DNA of 64,000 nt. Source: Cristatella mucedo. Its lineage: Eukaryota > Bryozoa > Phylactolaemata > Cristatellidae. Location: NCBI GenBank assembly GCA_009760855.2, contig WPIO01000013.1:3782501-3846500 (forward strand), written 5' to 3'. Of this stretch, positions 37,101 to 45,829 are shown piece after piece (position 1 is the first letter of the stretch; every line of letters starts with the position of its first letter). The position numbers and the translations under genes were made by a program. Under the pieces are notes generated by a model. It saw only the letters and a program-made list of their open reading frames with translations, did no database searches and was not told the origin of the DNA.

Positions 37101-39847
37101 CGGGTCTATCCAGGGGGTGTCTTGTCTAATGGGTGTCCGTCCCCAGCTTTCAGTGGTGTTAATTGCTTTCATCATCTGAGACTGAATGACATCTAGAACC
37201 TCACCGGACTTTTGAGCTGATTTAACCGACGTGCTTTTGGCAGCAGGTTGATTGCTCCATGAACCAGGTTTAGTGGATGCCACATCAGCTGTCGAAGAAT
37301 TGGGATTAGTCCATGACTGATTGCCACTAACATTGCCGGATGTAGAGGATGCTGATGAGGATGCAATATTCGAGCCCCCTTGCCATTGTCCACCGGACTT
37401 CCATTGAGCTTGAGCAGTACCTTGATTTTTAACCCAGTCATCACTGCAACCTTTCTCGTGCACAGCTGAAGCTGGGTCTGCAGCATCATTCCAGTGACTG
37501 CTGGGGGTCCATGTATCAATATTCATGCCCTTGGAACTTTGACTTGCACCAGACTGTGTCCAACCACCGGCAGCCATTAATGGAGACGGACCATTGCTTT
37601 GCCACGGAGTTGCATCACCACTGCCCTTGTGATCTCTGGCACTATCTTGCCAAGAAGCAGTACCAGATGAAGAATTGGCATGAGAAGGAAGGCTCCAACC
37701 ACTGCTGCTGCTTCCACTACCTTGCATTGCTGGAGATGTAATCAGACCTTGCTGCTGCAAGCTGCTAGCACCTGAAGTCGTTGAGCTGGTCGAGTTCCAG
37801 CTTGCAGTAGCACTACCACTGCTGGATGACGTCTTGCTAGCAGCAATCCAGGCTGCGCTATCTCCTGCAGCATCAGCAGACCTTGTAGGGGTATCGGCAG
37901 CACATTCTGATGGACCTGCCTGTTGGCTTGAGCTAGCTATCACAGATTTGCAAACAGTGGTCTCACTATTTCTATCCCCATCATCGACTATGGAAGGCCA
38001 TGCTTCAGTATCCTTTGTGTCAACGATAATTTCACTCTGGCCCCAAACGCCAACATCATCTTTGCTGGAAGCAGACCAGTTGCCATAATCTTGGTGTCCA
38101 CTAGGAGATTCTGCAAGCCAAACAGCTATCTTTTAAGCGGCAAGTAAACAAATGGGCATCTTTCATTGCTATATACAGTTTGCACCATAAGGAAATATAA
38201 GGCAACACAAGATGCTCACACTAGACAGAACAAACACAAGACAAAACACACACATTAAGATCAATAGGCATTGCACTTCAACTAAAATAAAGTAACAATT
38301 CAACCGAGAAGGGATAGGTTTGCATGAGTTGTGTCTAGGGATCACGAGAAAAATCCCACGACAAGCAATTATAGTAGTCGATCTATGGGAAACCGAAAAG
38401 GCAAGCTAAAAATTCGAAGTCAAGTGATTAACATCCAAAAGCAAGATCCAGAAGAAAAAACTCCATTAATGGTAGCTAAGGTACAGCTAACAGATAAGCT
38501 AGTCAATAATACACGTGCTACCTGAACTCGGCAGTAATTTACACTTGAATGAAGTATCTATGACAACCAATGCCCAATCAAGCCACTATCTTTGACAGCC
38601 TATTTTATTGAAAAGGTCAGCTACTGATAGACTGAACAGCCCACATCAACCGTCTGTCGATATCACTCAATAATTGTTTTATGGGGTTCAGATCGGTCGG
38701 CTGGCTGGGCATGCCACTGTATCAGCTCCACACCGGATTTGTCAAAAAGTGCTTGACTCTAATTGTTACAATAATAATAGCATATTTCTATAGCACCCTT
38801 AGAGAACTGACACTCTTTCTAGGCACTTTATAGATGCTGTAGAGAAAGTATTACCAAAGGATTGGTGGTAAAATCAACAAGCACCAGGCACAGTTGTTGA
38901 TAAATCATGTTCGATTTCAAAGATTATTCTTTTTGACCCCACGGAATGCGCTACGGTCGAAGAGACAGTGCAGAAGCTTCCAGCCTCTGTGCCTGGCCAG
39001 ATAAGCAAGGTCTTAAAGAATAGTGGTGTAGCGATGTCACTCTAGGTGAAAACATATCGACAGTATAGGTGTTTGTTCGTGGGCTGACACTAAATATTTT
39101 CTAATGATTCGTGCAATTTTAGTATGCCTGGCATCGTAGAAAATAATCCTCATTACCTGAATAAAGCAGCAGCCACTGCACCTGCCGACATAATGGGGGA
39201 TTTTTGGTGACTGAGTACCTTTCCATTCCAAAAGGGTGTCTTGTTTTCTAACCACAATCGCAAATGCGTCCACCAACAGTGAGTCATTTTTATGCAATCA
39301 CCAAGGTTAATGTAAAGGCAGGCATATACAGCCGGGGACCCACTAGAAGCAATTAGTTGCCAAGCAAACTGTCTTATGCATGTCGTGCCCATTAAGCACA
39401 CCATCTGCATTCGAGATGGTTATCGTTGGGTGGAAACGACGGTTTTAGCAAATAAAAATGCTGTGCAAACACCATTTCTAAAGGGTGACGAGAAACGTAA
39501 GAAAAATCCTATAGAGAACAAATTGGCTCATTCATGCATGCACGACAGACTGGTCCAGTAGCACTATCAATGAACTGTAGTTCTCGCATAGAAAAGCTTA
39601 TTGTACACGCATAGCGAAATGCACAGGAACCAAAGCAAAAATACTACAGTACATCACCATATAATAACTGCAGTTTTTTTATAGCATGTTAACGAAAGAT
39701 GCAGCACCGTCTTACCAGATCGTTTGCCTCCCAAGCTGCCGGAATGAGCCATGAGGGCCGATTGTTAGGACTTCCTTAGCTGTTGTTAGTCCCCAACGTT
39801 CTTTGGTAACAGCAGTTGCTCTACATGCAATCAGTTGCAACGTTGCT
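20987..39847 (-). CDS. GW182: TNRC6/GW182 miRISC scaffold gene (whole gene, 17 coding exons)
   Basis: Family role: GW182/TNRC6 binds Argonaute through N-terminal tryptophans and recruits PABP, PAN2-PAN3 and CCR4-NOT to miRNA targets in the cytoplasm or P-bodies. Seen here: 17 coding exons, all with GT-AG junctions and compatible phases, sum to 3,954 nt (1,317 residues plus stop). Human TNRC6 proteins are longer, about 1,700-1,900 residues. Domain order by residue: GW-rich N-terminus 1 to about 670, including the SWGRTPIRQDTPW block; UBA about 683-721; Q-rich about 780-915; SRLYQW block near 935; PAM2 IPEFIPGQPWQG about 1025-1037, followed by DPTITPG; PPPGL motif near 1127; RRM about 1155-1233; C-terminus with three tryptophans and a LLPGDLLG end. 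All family modules are present, so the model looks functional. The upstream non-coding exon(s) and polyA site are only candidates. The identification comes from motif memory, not a search. Confidence 0.93.
21410..21666 (-). CDS. GW182: GW182 exon 16 (RRM)
   Basis: Encodes GWDRPASQWLVIRNLAPQLD, then CQQHGQLSNFYLNL, QALVQYNYAQDAVKAQKSL and AEFVGDEE: the divergent RRM of GW182 proteins. Residues line up almost one-to-one with human TNRC6 WLVLKNL, CMQHG, KAQKSL and AEFASEEE. Acceptor CGTTTCCCCCAG, donor GTTTGT, phases 1 and 0. Confidence 0.97.
22726..22950 (-). CDS. GW182: GW182 exon 15 (P-GL motif region)
   Basis: Encodes GESWSGYSNF, GSGWTATS, VTDPWNASS, then ARPPPGLGAS (the proline-rich P-GL motif before the RRM) and SVSWAPG, residues about 1073-1147. 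Acceptor GTTTCTTTCAG, donor GTAAAA, phases 1 and 1. A SINE lies about 90 bp upstream of its acceptor. Confidence 0.95.
23038..23210 (+). mobile_element. tRNA-derived SINE, family A
   Basis: GGTAGCCCAGGAGGTAAGAT, GGGTTCGAATCATTCGG, CACTGCAAGTGGTGATGATA, GCTCTTCTGCAG. About 90 bp upstream of the GW182 exon 15 acceptor, on the opposite strand. Confidence 0.8.
23332..23401. repeat. 35-bp exact tandem duplication
   Basis: ATTAAATTACAAGCAAAATG...ACATGAT occurs twice back to back. Confidence 0.92.
23690..23776 (+). mobile_element. L2 LINE 3' tail
   Basis: AAAGTACCTAAAAAGAGATTGAGTTCTCTGAGGGCACT plus (ATT)n; inside GW182 intron 14-15. Confidence 0.75.
24072..24560 (-). mobile_element. L2 LINE, 5'-truncated
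   Basis: Reversed 3' tail directly joined to the end of ORF2 (SLEGKRL / FQAWDQTND, then the DLHWLP-related stretch). The 3'UTR is mostly missing. Inside GW182 intron 14-15. Confidence 0.75.
24833..24940 (-). CDS. GW182: GW182 exon 14 (M2, DPTITPG block)
   Basis: A 108-nt exon with KVDEDPTITPGNS and FLSVNTASS, the conserved stretch directly after PAM2 in TNRC6 (DPxxTPGS then SxNT). Acceptor TTGCTTTATAG, donor GTAAGT, phases 1 and 1. Confidence 0.95.
25023..25187 (-). CDS. GW182: GW182 exon 13 (PAM2 motif)
   Basis: Ends with SQIPEFIPGQPWQ (plus the G completed by the next exon), a PAM2 motif that binds the MLLE domain of poly(A)-binding protein. Upstream it has DSTWSTNS and SNWPTSGSG. Acceptor TTCTTATAG, donor GTACAT, phases 1 and 1. 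Confidence 0.96.
25302..25500 (-). CDS. GW182: GW182 exon 12 (M1 region)
   Basis: Encodes SQSRLYQWKQPPESD and NRAPGSKP, matching the QSRLxxW block before the PAM2 motif in TNRC6. Acceptor TTATTTTTAG, donor GTAGGC, phases 0 and 1. Confidence 0.95.
25940..27320 (+). mobile_element. L2 LINEs: an old fragment plus a longer copy
   Basis: 26350-27320 encodes LKIGSASISPIESARNLGVM, DDHMSSTIKSAYFQLHNIAK and RACLDRDTESKLVHSIVNP, then the tail and (ATT)n. 25940-26330 looks like a more degraded copy of the same ORF2 end. Inside GW182 intron 11-12. Confidence 0.85.
27330..27680 (+). mobile_element. Two further L2 LINE 3' tails in tandem
   Basis: Two more tails (about 27330-27430 and 27590-27675), each with AAAGTGCCTAGAAAGA...TTCTCC/TTCACT...GTGCTA and a short AT-rich run. 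They suggest serial insertion into earlier tails. Confidence 0.7.
28008..28115. repeat. (CA)n-(TA)n microsatellite in GW182 intron
   Basis: Short CA part and about 33 TA units. Confidence 0.97.
28497..28649 (-). CDS. GW182: GW182 exon 11 (Q-rich helix)
   Basis: A 153-nt, phase 0/0 exon with QVQQSRGG then QQMIENIQHNRSRMDQLRLQ and QQQHQLQNQ, probably helical or coiled-coil. Acceptor CACTTTTTCAG, donor GTATGT. A long intron follows (25501-28496) with LINE fossils. Confidence 0.93.
29748..29928 (+). mobile_element. tRNA-derived SINE, family A
   Basis: GGTACACTAGGTAAGGCAGT, GGGTTCAAATCCTTCAG, CGCTGCAAACAGTGGTGACA, GTCGCTATACAAACGAGGCT. Confidence 0.78.
30200..31000 (-). pseudogene. Broken copy of an unnamed invertebrate ORF family (FTKxxCxLCLWD motif)
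   Basis: Inside GW182 intron 10-11. Minus-strand fragments: QDGLCFCNNVADLLEAME, INGVNTVSSF, VEIIPSALKDGYYGKVIIDL, GHFTRLPCRPSLWDGWDN, HYHKKDWLQRTVFS, LHIK-like VHIKVGLVKQFFTALD, ATFKYLPKCLF. They recall a repetitive protein family that I remember from arthropods and other invertebrates, with blocks like GFTKxCCxLCxWDSR, HYxxxxWPxR and PLHIKLGLMKQFVKAMD. Frameshifts and stops separate the blocks. Function unknown; the repetitive distribution suggests a transposon passenger or transposase. Confidence 0.55.
31507..31709 (-). CDS. GW182: GW182 exon 10 (Q-rich / helical region)
   Basis: Encodes QLHQQQVLQNLQFLITQG and PANSQHIENMLKLFSALQSL, like the Q-rich, Leu-rich region after the UBA of TNRC6, residues about 797-864. 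Acceptor TGTGTATTGTAG, donor GTAAAG, phases 1 and 0. Confidence 0.93.
31887..32181 (-). CDS. GW182: GW182 exon 9 (second half of UBA, linker)
   Basis: Starts KESALKALLDNQMDLNRTIADL, completing the UBA fold (helices 2 and 3). A Pro/Ser/Asn-rich linker and a QQQLPFSG end follow. Acceptor TTCCTTGTAG, donor GTAAGT, phases 0 and 1. Confidence 0.95.
32384..32485 (-). CDS. GW182: GW182 exon 8 (first half of UBA domain)
   Basis: A 102-nt exon ending TTRQQMIQALQEMGFT, the first helix and the MGFT loop of a UBA domain. Phase 0/0, acceptor TTGCTCATAG, donor GTTAGT. Confidence 0.93.
32700..33722 (+). mobile_element. L2 LINE interrupted by a SINE
   Basis: ORF2 remnants (HKIGSASIAPVES-like, SSAARLVCRGRSS, HRLQGSVTHFEV) run to about 33405. 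A SINE occupies 33408-33595, and the LINE 3'UTR/tail resumes to 33722. Inside GW182 intron 7-8. Confidence 0.8.
33408..33595 (+). mobile_element. tRNA-derived SINE, family A, nested in a LINE
   Basis: Best copy: GGTGAGCCGTGATGGGACAC, GTAAGGCGGATGC, GTCGTGGGTTCGATTCC, CACTGTAAGTGGTGGTGATA, ending TTTTTATTTATTTATTTA. Confidence 0.85.
33768..33898 (-). mobile_element. L2 LINE 3' end touching a GW182 splice donor
   Basis: Reversed (ATT)n, tail and 3'UTR up to CAACATGAATGACACGGTAC. The exon 7 donor GTAAGT occupies 33899-33904, so the LINE begins within a few bases of it. Confidence 0.8.
33905..34033 (-). CDS. GW182: GW182 exon 7 (HGWPEDAEIGEW block)
   Basis: A 129-nt, phase 0/0 exon. HGWPEDAEIGEWSE resembles the TGWEEEEDVEIGMW block that ends the GW domain of human TNRC6, which supports its reality. 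The acceptor is ACCACTGCAG and the donor GTAAGT. The intron after the donor turns into an L2 3' end within a few bases. Confidence 0.85.
34151..34452 (-). CDS. GW182: GW182 exon 6 (densest GW block)
   Basis: Encodes residues about 521-621 with HWSSG, GGWNG, KDWASK, KLWDQ, EWNG, SGWTG, GPWDSG and QEWPG: eight tryptophans spaced roughly every 8-15 residues among Gly, Ser and Asn, typical of Argonaute-hook repeats. The acceptor is TTTTTTATAG and the donor GTGAGT, phase 0. Confidence 0.92.
34569..34649 (-). CDS. GW182: GW182 exon 5 (short GW exon)
   Basis: An 81-nt exon encoding DVKPSTWGAIEDDGLQ and HPET, with one TWG motif. The acceptor is TGCTTTAG. The donor is a weak GTGCTT, so this exon may be alternatively spliced; at 81 nt, skipping it would keep the frame. 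Confidence 0.78.
34733..34917 (-). CDS. GW182: GW182 exon 4 (GW-rich region)
   Basis: Encodes NLWHGAPN, SPSWGGPANN and a Ser/Gly-rich stretch, residues about 432-493. The acceptor is CATTTTTAG and the donor GTTAGT; phases are 2 in, 1 out. Confidence 0.88.
34997..35183 (-). CDS. GW182: GW182 exon 3 (GW-rich region)
   Basis: Begins at phase 1 with GTGIWESL, matching the NGTxIW blocks repeated in TNRC6. It continues with WDDKKAGTYG, VWNPTS and MWDDVSK and ends at GTTTGT, phase 2. The acceptor TTTTTGCCAAG is acceptable. Residues about 370-431. Confidence 0.9.
36355..37010 (-). mobile_element. L2 LINE, best-preserved 3' half
   Basis: Minus strand encodes MSLTFRSLHSLAPAYLSDIL, RTTRFSESFGDRAFSSYAPK, WNSLPTCVRTSPDLTTFKKN, a complete 3'UTR and (ATT)n. 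5'-truncated about 25-30 bp from the GW182 exon 2 donor. Confidence 0.92.
37040..38110 (-). CDS. GW182: GW182 exon 2: large GW-repeat (Argonaute-binding) exon
   Basis: This 1,071-nt exon encodes residues about 13-369. It is rich in Ser, Gly, Asn, Gln and isolated Trp (GNW, GVW, SGW, GGW, TW, DDW and similar), as in Argonaute-binding GW domains. DTEAWPS resembles the EKEAWPS block of human TNRC6, and SWGRTPIRQDTPW resembles its SGWGQTPIKQNTAW block. The acceptor at 38111 and the GTGAGT donor at 37039-37034 fit phases 1 and 1. An L2 LINE insertion ends about 25-30 bp beyond the donor. Confidence 0.95.
38600..38765 (-). pseudogene. Tc1/mariner transposase fragment
   Basis: Minus strand reads FDKSGVELIQWHAQP, then after a frameshift QPTDLNPIKQLLSDIDRRL. 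This matches the Tc1 DDE region LxWPAxSPDLNPIExLWxxLxRR. Short, frameshifted, inside GW182 intron 1. Confidence 0.65.
38768..38860 (-). mobile_element. L2 LINE 3' tail
   Basis: TAATAATAG then CACCCTTAGAGAACTGACACTCTTTCTAGGCACTTTA; directly next to the Tc1 fragment. Confidence 0.7.
39716..39847 (-). CDS. GW182: GW182 exon with start codon (CDS 39752-39716, 5'UTR to 39847)
   Basis: ATG at 39752-39750 opens MAHSGSLGGKRS and ends phase 1 at a GTAAGA donor. The leftover G joins the AA of the next exon to give Glu. An in-frame TAA lies 15 nt upstream of the ATG, so this is the first usable start in this exon. A good acceptor (GTTTTCTCCAG) sits at 39848, so about 95 nt of 5'UTR belong to this exon. 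The start context has C at -3 and G at +4. The 5'UTR part holds an AUG immediately followed by UAG. Confidence 0.8.
39821..39826 (-). promoter_or_regulatory. AUG-stop element in GW182 5'UTR
   Basis: In the sense direction ATG is directly followed by TAG, about 70 nt before the main start. Minimal start-stop uORFs are known to stall initiating/terminating ribosomes. A role here depends on the transcript start being upstream, as the acceptor at 39848 implies. Confidence 0.4.
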
Positions 39848-40349
39848 CTGGAGAAAACAAAATCAACTCACAGGTCAAGCAGTCACTGCCGATGCAGTGA
39901 AAGTACATCATTGTTCAGCATTCTAATGCTTTACAAGGTAACAAGACACCTTATCAAGGCACCCCCGCAAATCTATGTAGGAAGAGTAGCAATAGAATAA
40001 AAGCGTTAACCTAGATTTTGGTCACTTTTTGCAAACAGAGGTAATAGCAGTGATTGTCCAGTCAATAAGAAACTGGTTGCAAAGTGTGACTCGACGTTGT
40101 GTGTACTAGCAGTAAATAAGCACAAGCAAAGGCATTGGGCAACATAATTTAATTTTGGTTAGCCACTGCACAACTACAATATCCCGACAACATCACAGTA
40201 AGATGTTCGAAAAAATCGATTTCTTTATGCAGGGTTTAATTTCCGGAACCCACAAAACTAACTGCACTCGAGCAAACATGCCTCGGGTGAAAAAGATCAT
40301 TCGAGGAAATGTATGGCTATCAAAACAGGTAATATTTTATTAATAAAAA

Positions 40350-40630
40350 TGTTCATACAGCCCCCAGGAGCACTAAATCTCTTTCTATGCACTTTACATA
40401 TATGATAGCAAACATCCATTTAGCACTCAAGGAACGGAGGGTGCTGAAGATGAGCGACAAAATCTTAAGTCGATATCTGCTTGACGGAGACCGGGTGCAG
40501 GTTGGTGATAAAGTGGTTAATGTGGCAGCTGCAACATTCACAACATATAAGCCTAGCCCAAGACATTTGTACCAACTGCAAGTATCTTATTGCACAGGCA
40601 CGAAGACCGGCGAGAAAGGGAGTTACCGAG
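40350..40630 (-). mobile_element. Degraded L2 LINE fragment
   Basis: Reversed tail (AGGAGCACTAAATCTCTTTC...CACTTTACATA), then sequence like the end of ORF2 (GATGAGCGACAAAATCTTAA / TGCAGGTTGGTGATAAAGTG). Confidence 0.6.
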
Positions 40631-41124
40631 GTCGATTCGGTAGGTCACGACAGCAAGTACCAGCTTGGCCATGGAAACTATATCAAACCAGTCGCCATGT
40701 AGACCTTACCCTCGAACCTTACACTTACCCATAGGTGAGAATGACAAGCAAGACAGAAGAGACAGCCATAGCTTATCATCTCTCCGAGCCCCCATGTGGG
40801 AAACTGGTAGAGAAGTTGCAATACCTCCTGAAGGACTCACAATGTTTGCCTGTATCTGAAATTCCTCACCTCATTACCAGTACCTGTTCAAATAGATCAG
40901 CCGTTTACTGCCCAGCTTTATTAAAAATCCTAATGACAGATTCAGTCTTTATACTTTTCAGTAGCACCTAAAGCCGATTCGTTCAGATTCCAAATCACCA
41001 TATATCGATGTGTAAACCTTGGTACTTTCATCATAAACATTCGACTTCAGGGTTAGCCAACTCGCTCCTCTAATCCAAACATACAAGGTAGACTGGTTGC
41101 AGTACTACGTAAAACTTGTCCACC

Positions 41125-41160
41125 CAAAGAAATCTAGAGCTTTTGCTCTAGATTTCTTTG
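41125..41160. repeat. 16-bp perfect inverted repeat, TTTT loop
   Basis: CAAAGAAATCTAGAGC, TTTT, GCTCTAGATTTCTTTG. Confidence 0.93.
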
Positions 41161-42195
41161 AAGTTCCAGGAATTGGCTGGGATGAACTGGTTTTTGGTTT
41201 AAGCAGCCAAGTATGAGTAATTAATTGTTAATGCCCCCTTAGCTAGAGAATAACTCCATTACCTACGATCGGCCTCGGTTCCAAATTTTAGAGGGCGAAC
41301 AGGGATGATTACTCACCCATGTGAGCACTAAACGATAACATAGCTAGAAACACCTGCTAGCACTTGATTATGTCAGCAACACAAATATACCCATTGCAAT
41401 CGTACAAAGGGAAGGCCGGCTGGTTTCTGTCTCTGGACAAAGCATGGTGGAACGTGAAGTAACATCCAAAACACTGCTGAATACCACAACTCTTTGATCG
41501 GTGTTAATCTCGAACCCCTCGCACACTGGCACAATACGGAGCCTTATCTCAGACCTCAATCTCACATACACAAATGAAGTTGGTAGCTCACAGTGCAATA
41601 GTGTTAATACCCCAGTGTCTTATGAGCCAGTGGGAGAAGCAAGACCGTTGACAATGCAAACAACCCATTTGCAGATGCTACATATTCATACAACACTCAT
41701 GCAAGCCTTATACCACAGTGCACAGTTAAGAAACCTCAAAATAACGTCTTTGAAGGTCAAGATAGCCCTAACAATGCGAGTCAACAGAAGAACCCTCAGA
41801 GAACTCAATCTCTTTCTAGGTGCAAGTTCTTAATGGCTAGCATAACTTAGCTTTATTAAATGTCCCAAAACCTTTCTTACACGCTTACCTCTATTTCTCT
41901 ACTGGTCTACAATTATGACAACAGCGGCAAACACAAATTTCTAAAGATGCTGGCCTTGCGGTTTCCATGAGAATCTTTCTTTACAAGCCTCCAGCATTGG
42001 AGCAGGCGGTCGATGGCCGAACTAAGTTAGCCATAATTTATTTCCTGCGTCGGTAGGGTAAGCCCGAAACTAGGAGGAAAGTGGACGTCTGTAAGGAGGA
42101 AAGTCGACAGTGTAAGCAAGGCAGCTTTACATTGGATCATTTCTGTTCAGGAGCACATAGGTCAATGGAAACATGACAGTTACAGGTCAGGAACC

Positions 42196-42229
42196 AGAGG
42201 TGGAGGGGAAGGCATTCCCCTCCACCTCT
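42196..42229. repeat. 15-bp perfect inverted repeat, GGCA loop
   Basis: AGAGGTGGAGGGGAA, GGCA, TTCCCCTCCACCTCT, next to a (TA)n-rich run (42240-42325). Confidence 0.93.
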
Positions 42230-42239
42230 ATATAAAATG

Positions 42240-42330
42240 AATTAATATATATATGTAAATATATATATAAATATATATATATATATATGTAAATATATAT
42301 ATAAATATATATATATATTATTACATATAT
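42240..42330. repeat. TA-rich microsatellite with TAAA interruptions
   Basis: ATATATAAATATATATAT pattern repeated. Confidence 0.93.
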
Positions 42331-42839
42331 ATAAGGCATGGATATGCCATAGCAGCTAAATTCTTGCCAGCCCTATGCTTGTAAGTAAAGAAAAGGTCGA
42401 CCGACCAATCAACCTCATTTGTGGAGGGGAGCATAAGGCAGGCTGAACAACTTGGAAGGAGTTGCACTCTGACCTTGCAAGAGCCAGCTAATCATAGCAG
42501 GTGGTTAGCTAGCTCCTTACAGTTGTACCAGAAGCAATAATGAGGGCTGCATCAGGAGACTGATAATGAGGACTACAGCCGGCCCATCTAGGATTGATCG
42601 ACTGGTGGGCAAAGGTGCCCACCCCTAGTCTTTCAGAGGGAAAAGCAACAGGCACCGAACGTACGATAACGGACAATTCTAAACCATTTGAGCAACGAAA
42701 CCCAAGCAAAGCTGCTAACAGGCCTGCAGCTGGACAATCCGGAAGGTGCCCAAACTGCTATATGCTGTCATTAGAAGCCCTGAAAAAACCGAAACTCTTC
42801 AGCATGATTTTTCAGTGAGCGACTAACAGTTGCGCAGCT

Positions 42840-45820
42840 TCATCCGATGCAAACCACGTAACTTGTAAAACACGCAAACCATAAAAGAAAAATTAAGGGA
42901 ATGTTATATTAACTACTAGTTGAGTGGCTATTGGCCATGGACAAACAGCCATCCTCACCTTGACAACGTCATCAGAAATCTCACGACAATTAGTCGCTGC
43001 AATCATACTTCTCATCAGTAACTCATACTGAATCTGTCATTACATTTGCCGACTTGGAATCCAGCTGATTCTAGCACATTTATGTTTTGCTTTCTAGTGG
43101 TGATTAGCATCTGATTGAGAGAGAATGGTATGACTAGGGATGCATTATAGAACTGGACAGCACAACTGGCACTTCCTTTTGGCTTTCAAAGCCTAAGGCC
43201 TTTTGCTTTAATCGGTATCCAATCAAATCACAAAAGCAAAATAAATGAATCGGCCAGGATCAACAGGAGCATTATCAACTGTAGGATAACAGACAACATT
43301 GTGGCACGAGCAACTAGTAAGAAGCATACAACCTTGATTCACCTAGCTTATCAGCTCATTGGCATGGGGAGGGGGCAGTAGTACGGCTCACCCCTATTGG
43401 ACGTGAGCCGCCGGCTATGATTGGCTGGCTCGAGCTAGGTATGATTCAGCAACTCTTACAAAAGTTTAGTCTCTCTTCATAAGTCCTACAAGTGCTTCAT
43501 TTGCCGGCCCATATCTCTGAATGAAGAGTCGTACATGTACGAATGTCTAAAACCGTAAGTACTAAAGCAGTTGGAACAAAGCCTTGCCAAAATCTGATGA
43601 GTATATGTATGCTGCCCCTTACACAGCCACAGATGACTGCATCAATAAAATACAGCTACAGCAGACCAGCTGAATTGTTAACCCAATTGAGTGCCTTTTC
43701 TCGTCATTGTTGTTTACATGAGTAAAATACGAATACAATGGACTACCTGGATGGTGGTATCAGACAACATTACTCGATTACCTTAGGTAACTACATAATT
43801 TAATATGCTTGAATCTCGGTAGAGAACACACACCTAAAGCACCGAGGTTCAGGTTTATACTTGGCTGTGCAATAAAGTGAGCCATGAGCAGAGCAACTTA
43901 TTTTCTCAAACGTTTGAACGTTTTTATAGGGAAGCCCTATAAAGGGCAAGCAGCACCACTTGGCAAGCTTACTGAAGAAGCTTGTCAAATATTCTAGGTA
44001 CAGTCTAAACTCTCTGAAAGCATACCTTCCAGGACCTGGGACTGTCACGTGACTGGTATACCAAGCCCAGGAGCTATCGTGCAAATTGCATTGTAATGAC
44101 ATCAGGTTATGGGGGTATGATAAAGAAACTATCAGAGATTATACTACAACTGATTTTGAAATTAATCCAGTTGCTTGTATGACTTCTGATACGTTAGCAC
44201 CAGCAAGGTTGTTACAGAGCTACCAGACCCATACGATCAGGCTACAGAAAACCCAATACTAGTAACAACTTGACAATATAGATCACTCCACATAAACAGC
44301 ATTCAGTAAGCAAAGACAGTAAGTAGAACACAAGAAGCTTTTCATTTTAAACAATTTTTTTTAAAGCATACATTGAGGAGCTGTATGCTGTGAGTCCAAA
44401 TGGTACCAGAAGAAACTTCCACAGGCGGGCAATATATTGATTAGTTTCAATACTGCATATATATGGCATGCTGGTGTTGCCTGTTTTGGGCTTACGGTAA
44501 AGATAAGATATTAGCAGAACACCCCAAGATAACTAACTCTCTTTCTACACACTCCAGATATGGTGGAAGGAAGCACTCGAGTTCGTTTAAGATAACAAGC
44601 CATGTCAGCAAGCACAAGCACGACATAGCACATTTCACAAAAGCAGAGCTACTGATTTATAGAATCTTCAGATGGCTTATGTGCTTTAAGCAGTTATAAC
44701 CCAATTTAGCTACATTGATGGCCTCTCGAATCGAAAATGATACAAATAAACTAGCTGCTGAATTGAAACTACACGGCACGGCGTAGCTCGTGATGGGTAC
44801 ACGTCTGCCACTGCACAGAGACCGTCGGTAGGAGCCCTGGGGTTATCAAGTAGAGGAAGACAAATATCGCATGGAAAGCAACCAGTAAAAGGTAAAACTT
44901 ATGCATCTAGGGGGTGAGGTTAGCAGGATTTCAGGGGGAGACCGACTATCCATTGCAATGGTTCTCACTTGCAGTTCTTGGAACTCCATCGCTGATGGAA
45001 AATAACTGATGGAAAATAACTTCCAGTGCAAAACTACTCAGTAGAGTACACGAACACCACAGTTTCAAGTATTTTTGCACCGGTAAAATTCTGCTTTGAT
45101 TCGTCACTAGGGGGAAAATGTGTAATGCCTCTTGGTTTATTATGCCTACACGAGTCAGAGACAATTACATATTAAGCAAACAGCTGGTCGGCTAAACAAG
45201 TTTTTCAACTTACTGAGAGGCTATGCATAAAGAGAGGTTCAACTGAGCTACAGACCGAGATTGTCGACCTAAACACGTTTCTGTGCACAGATAGACAATA
45301 AGCACACGGCACGACATGATCTTATACGAAATGCTGCTAAGCAGTCAAGCTACCACGCAAAGTTATTGCTGGGTACAGCAAAGTTTTTTAACAGCACGCA
45401 TGCATCATGCATCCTTGTCACATTCAAATTATGCTGAGCTGTCGGCGCCCAGATGTGCTAACAACTAACGACTAATGTATTATCATTGACCATCCACGAA
45501 CTAGCTATTAATAATAAGCGTGAAACCGTGCAACACTCGGCAACCCTGTATCGAAAAAGGGTCGAGTCTAGGCAATAGCAATACAGGCCTAGCAGACTTC
45601 ACTGGAGTCACGGGCGCTGAATCGTTACCCTTAGCAAAGCTCTCATTTCAAATACAAGGCGCACAGTCTGCGACGAACACTGTCTGCTCACGAACCGAAT
45701 GCCGATAATGCCGTAAATGTCAAGCACGGCCGACGCTGGCCAGACTAAAGCGTGTAAGTAGCTCGTAGTAAGCGTGGTGGTAAGATCGTGCACAATTTGA
45801 AAGCCGCGATACGATGCACG
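42840..45820. other. GW182 upstream intron or intergenic DNA, nothing recognised
   Basis: Short ORFs only. No splice-bounded exon with family motifs on either strand. Confidence 0.5.
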
Positions 45821-45829
45821 CCGTCAACG

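Noticed and set aside
39037-39410. Minus-strand fragments NDSLLVDAFAIVVRKQDTLL / ADT-like MQMVCLMGTT, perhaps a Harbinger-type transposase
   Set aside because: Match too vague; no DDE residues or second motif visible.
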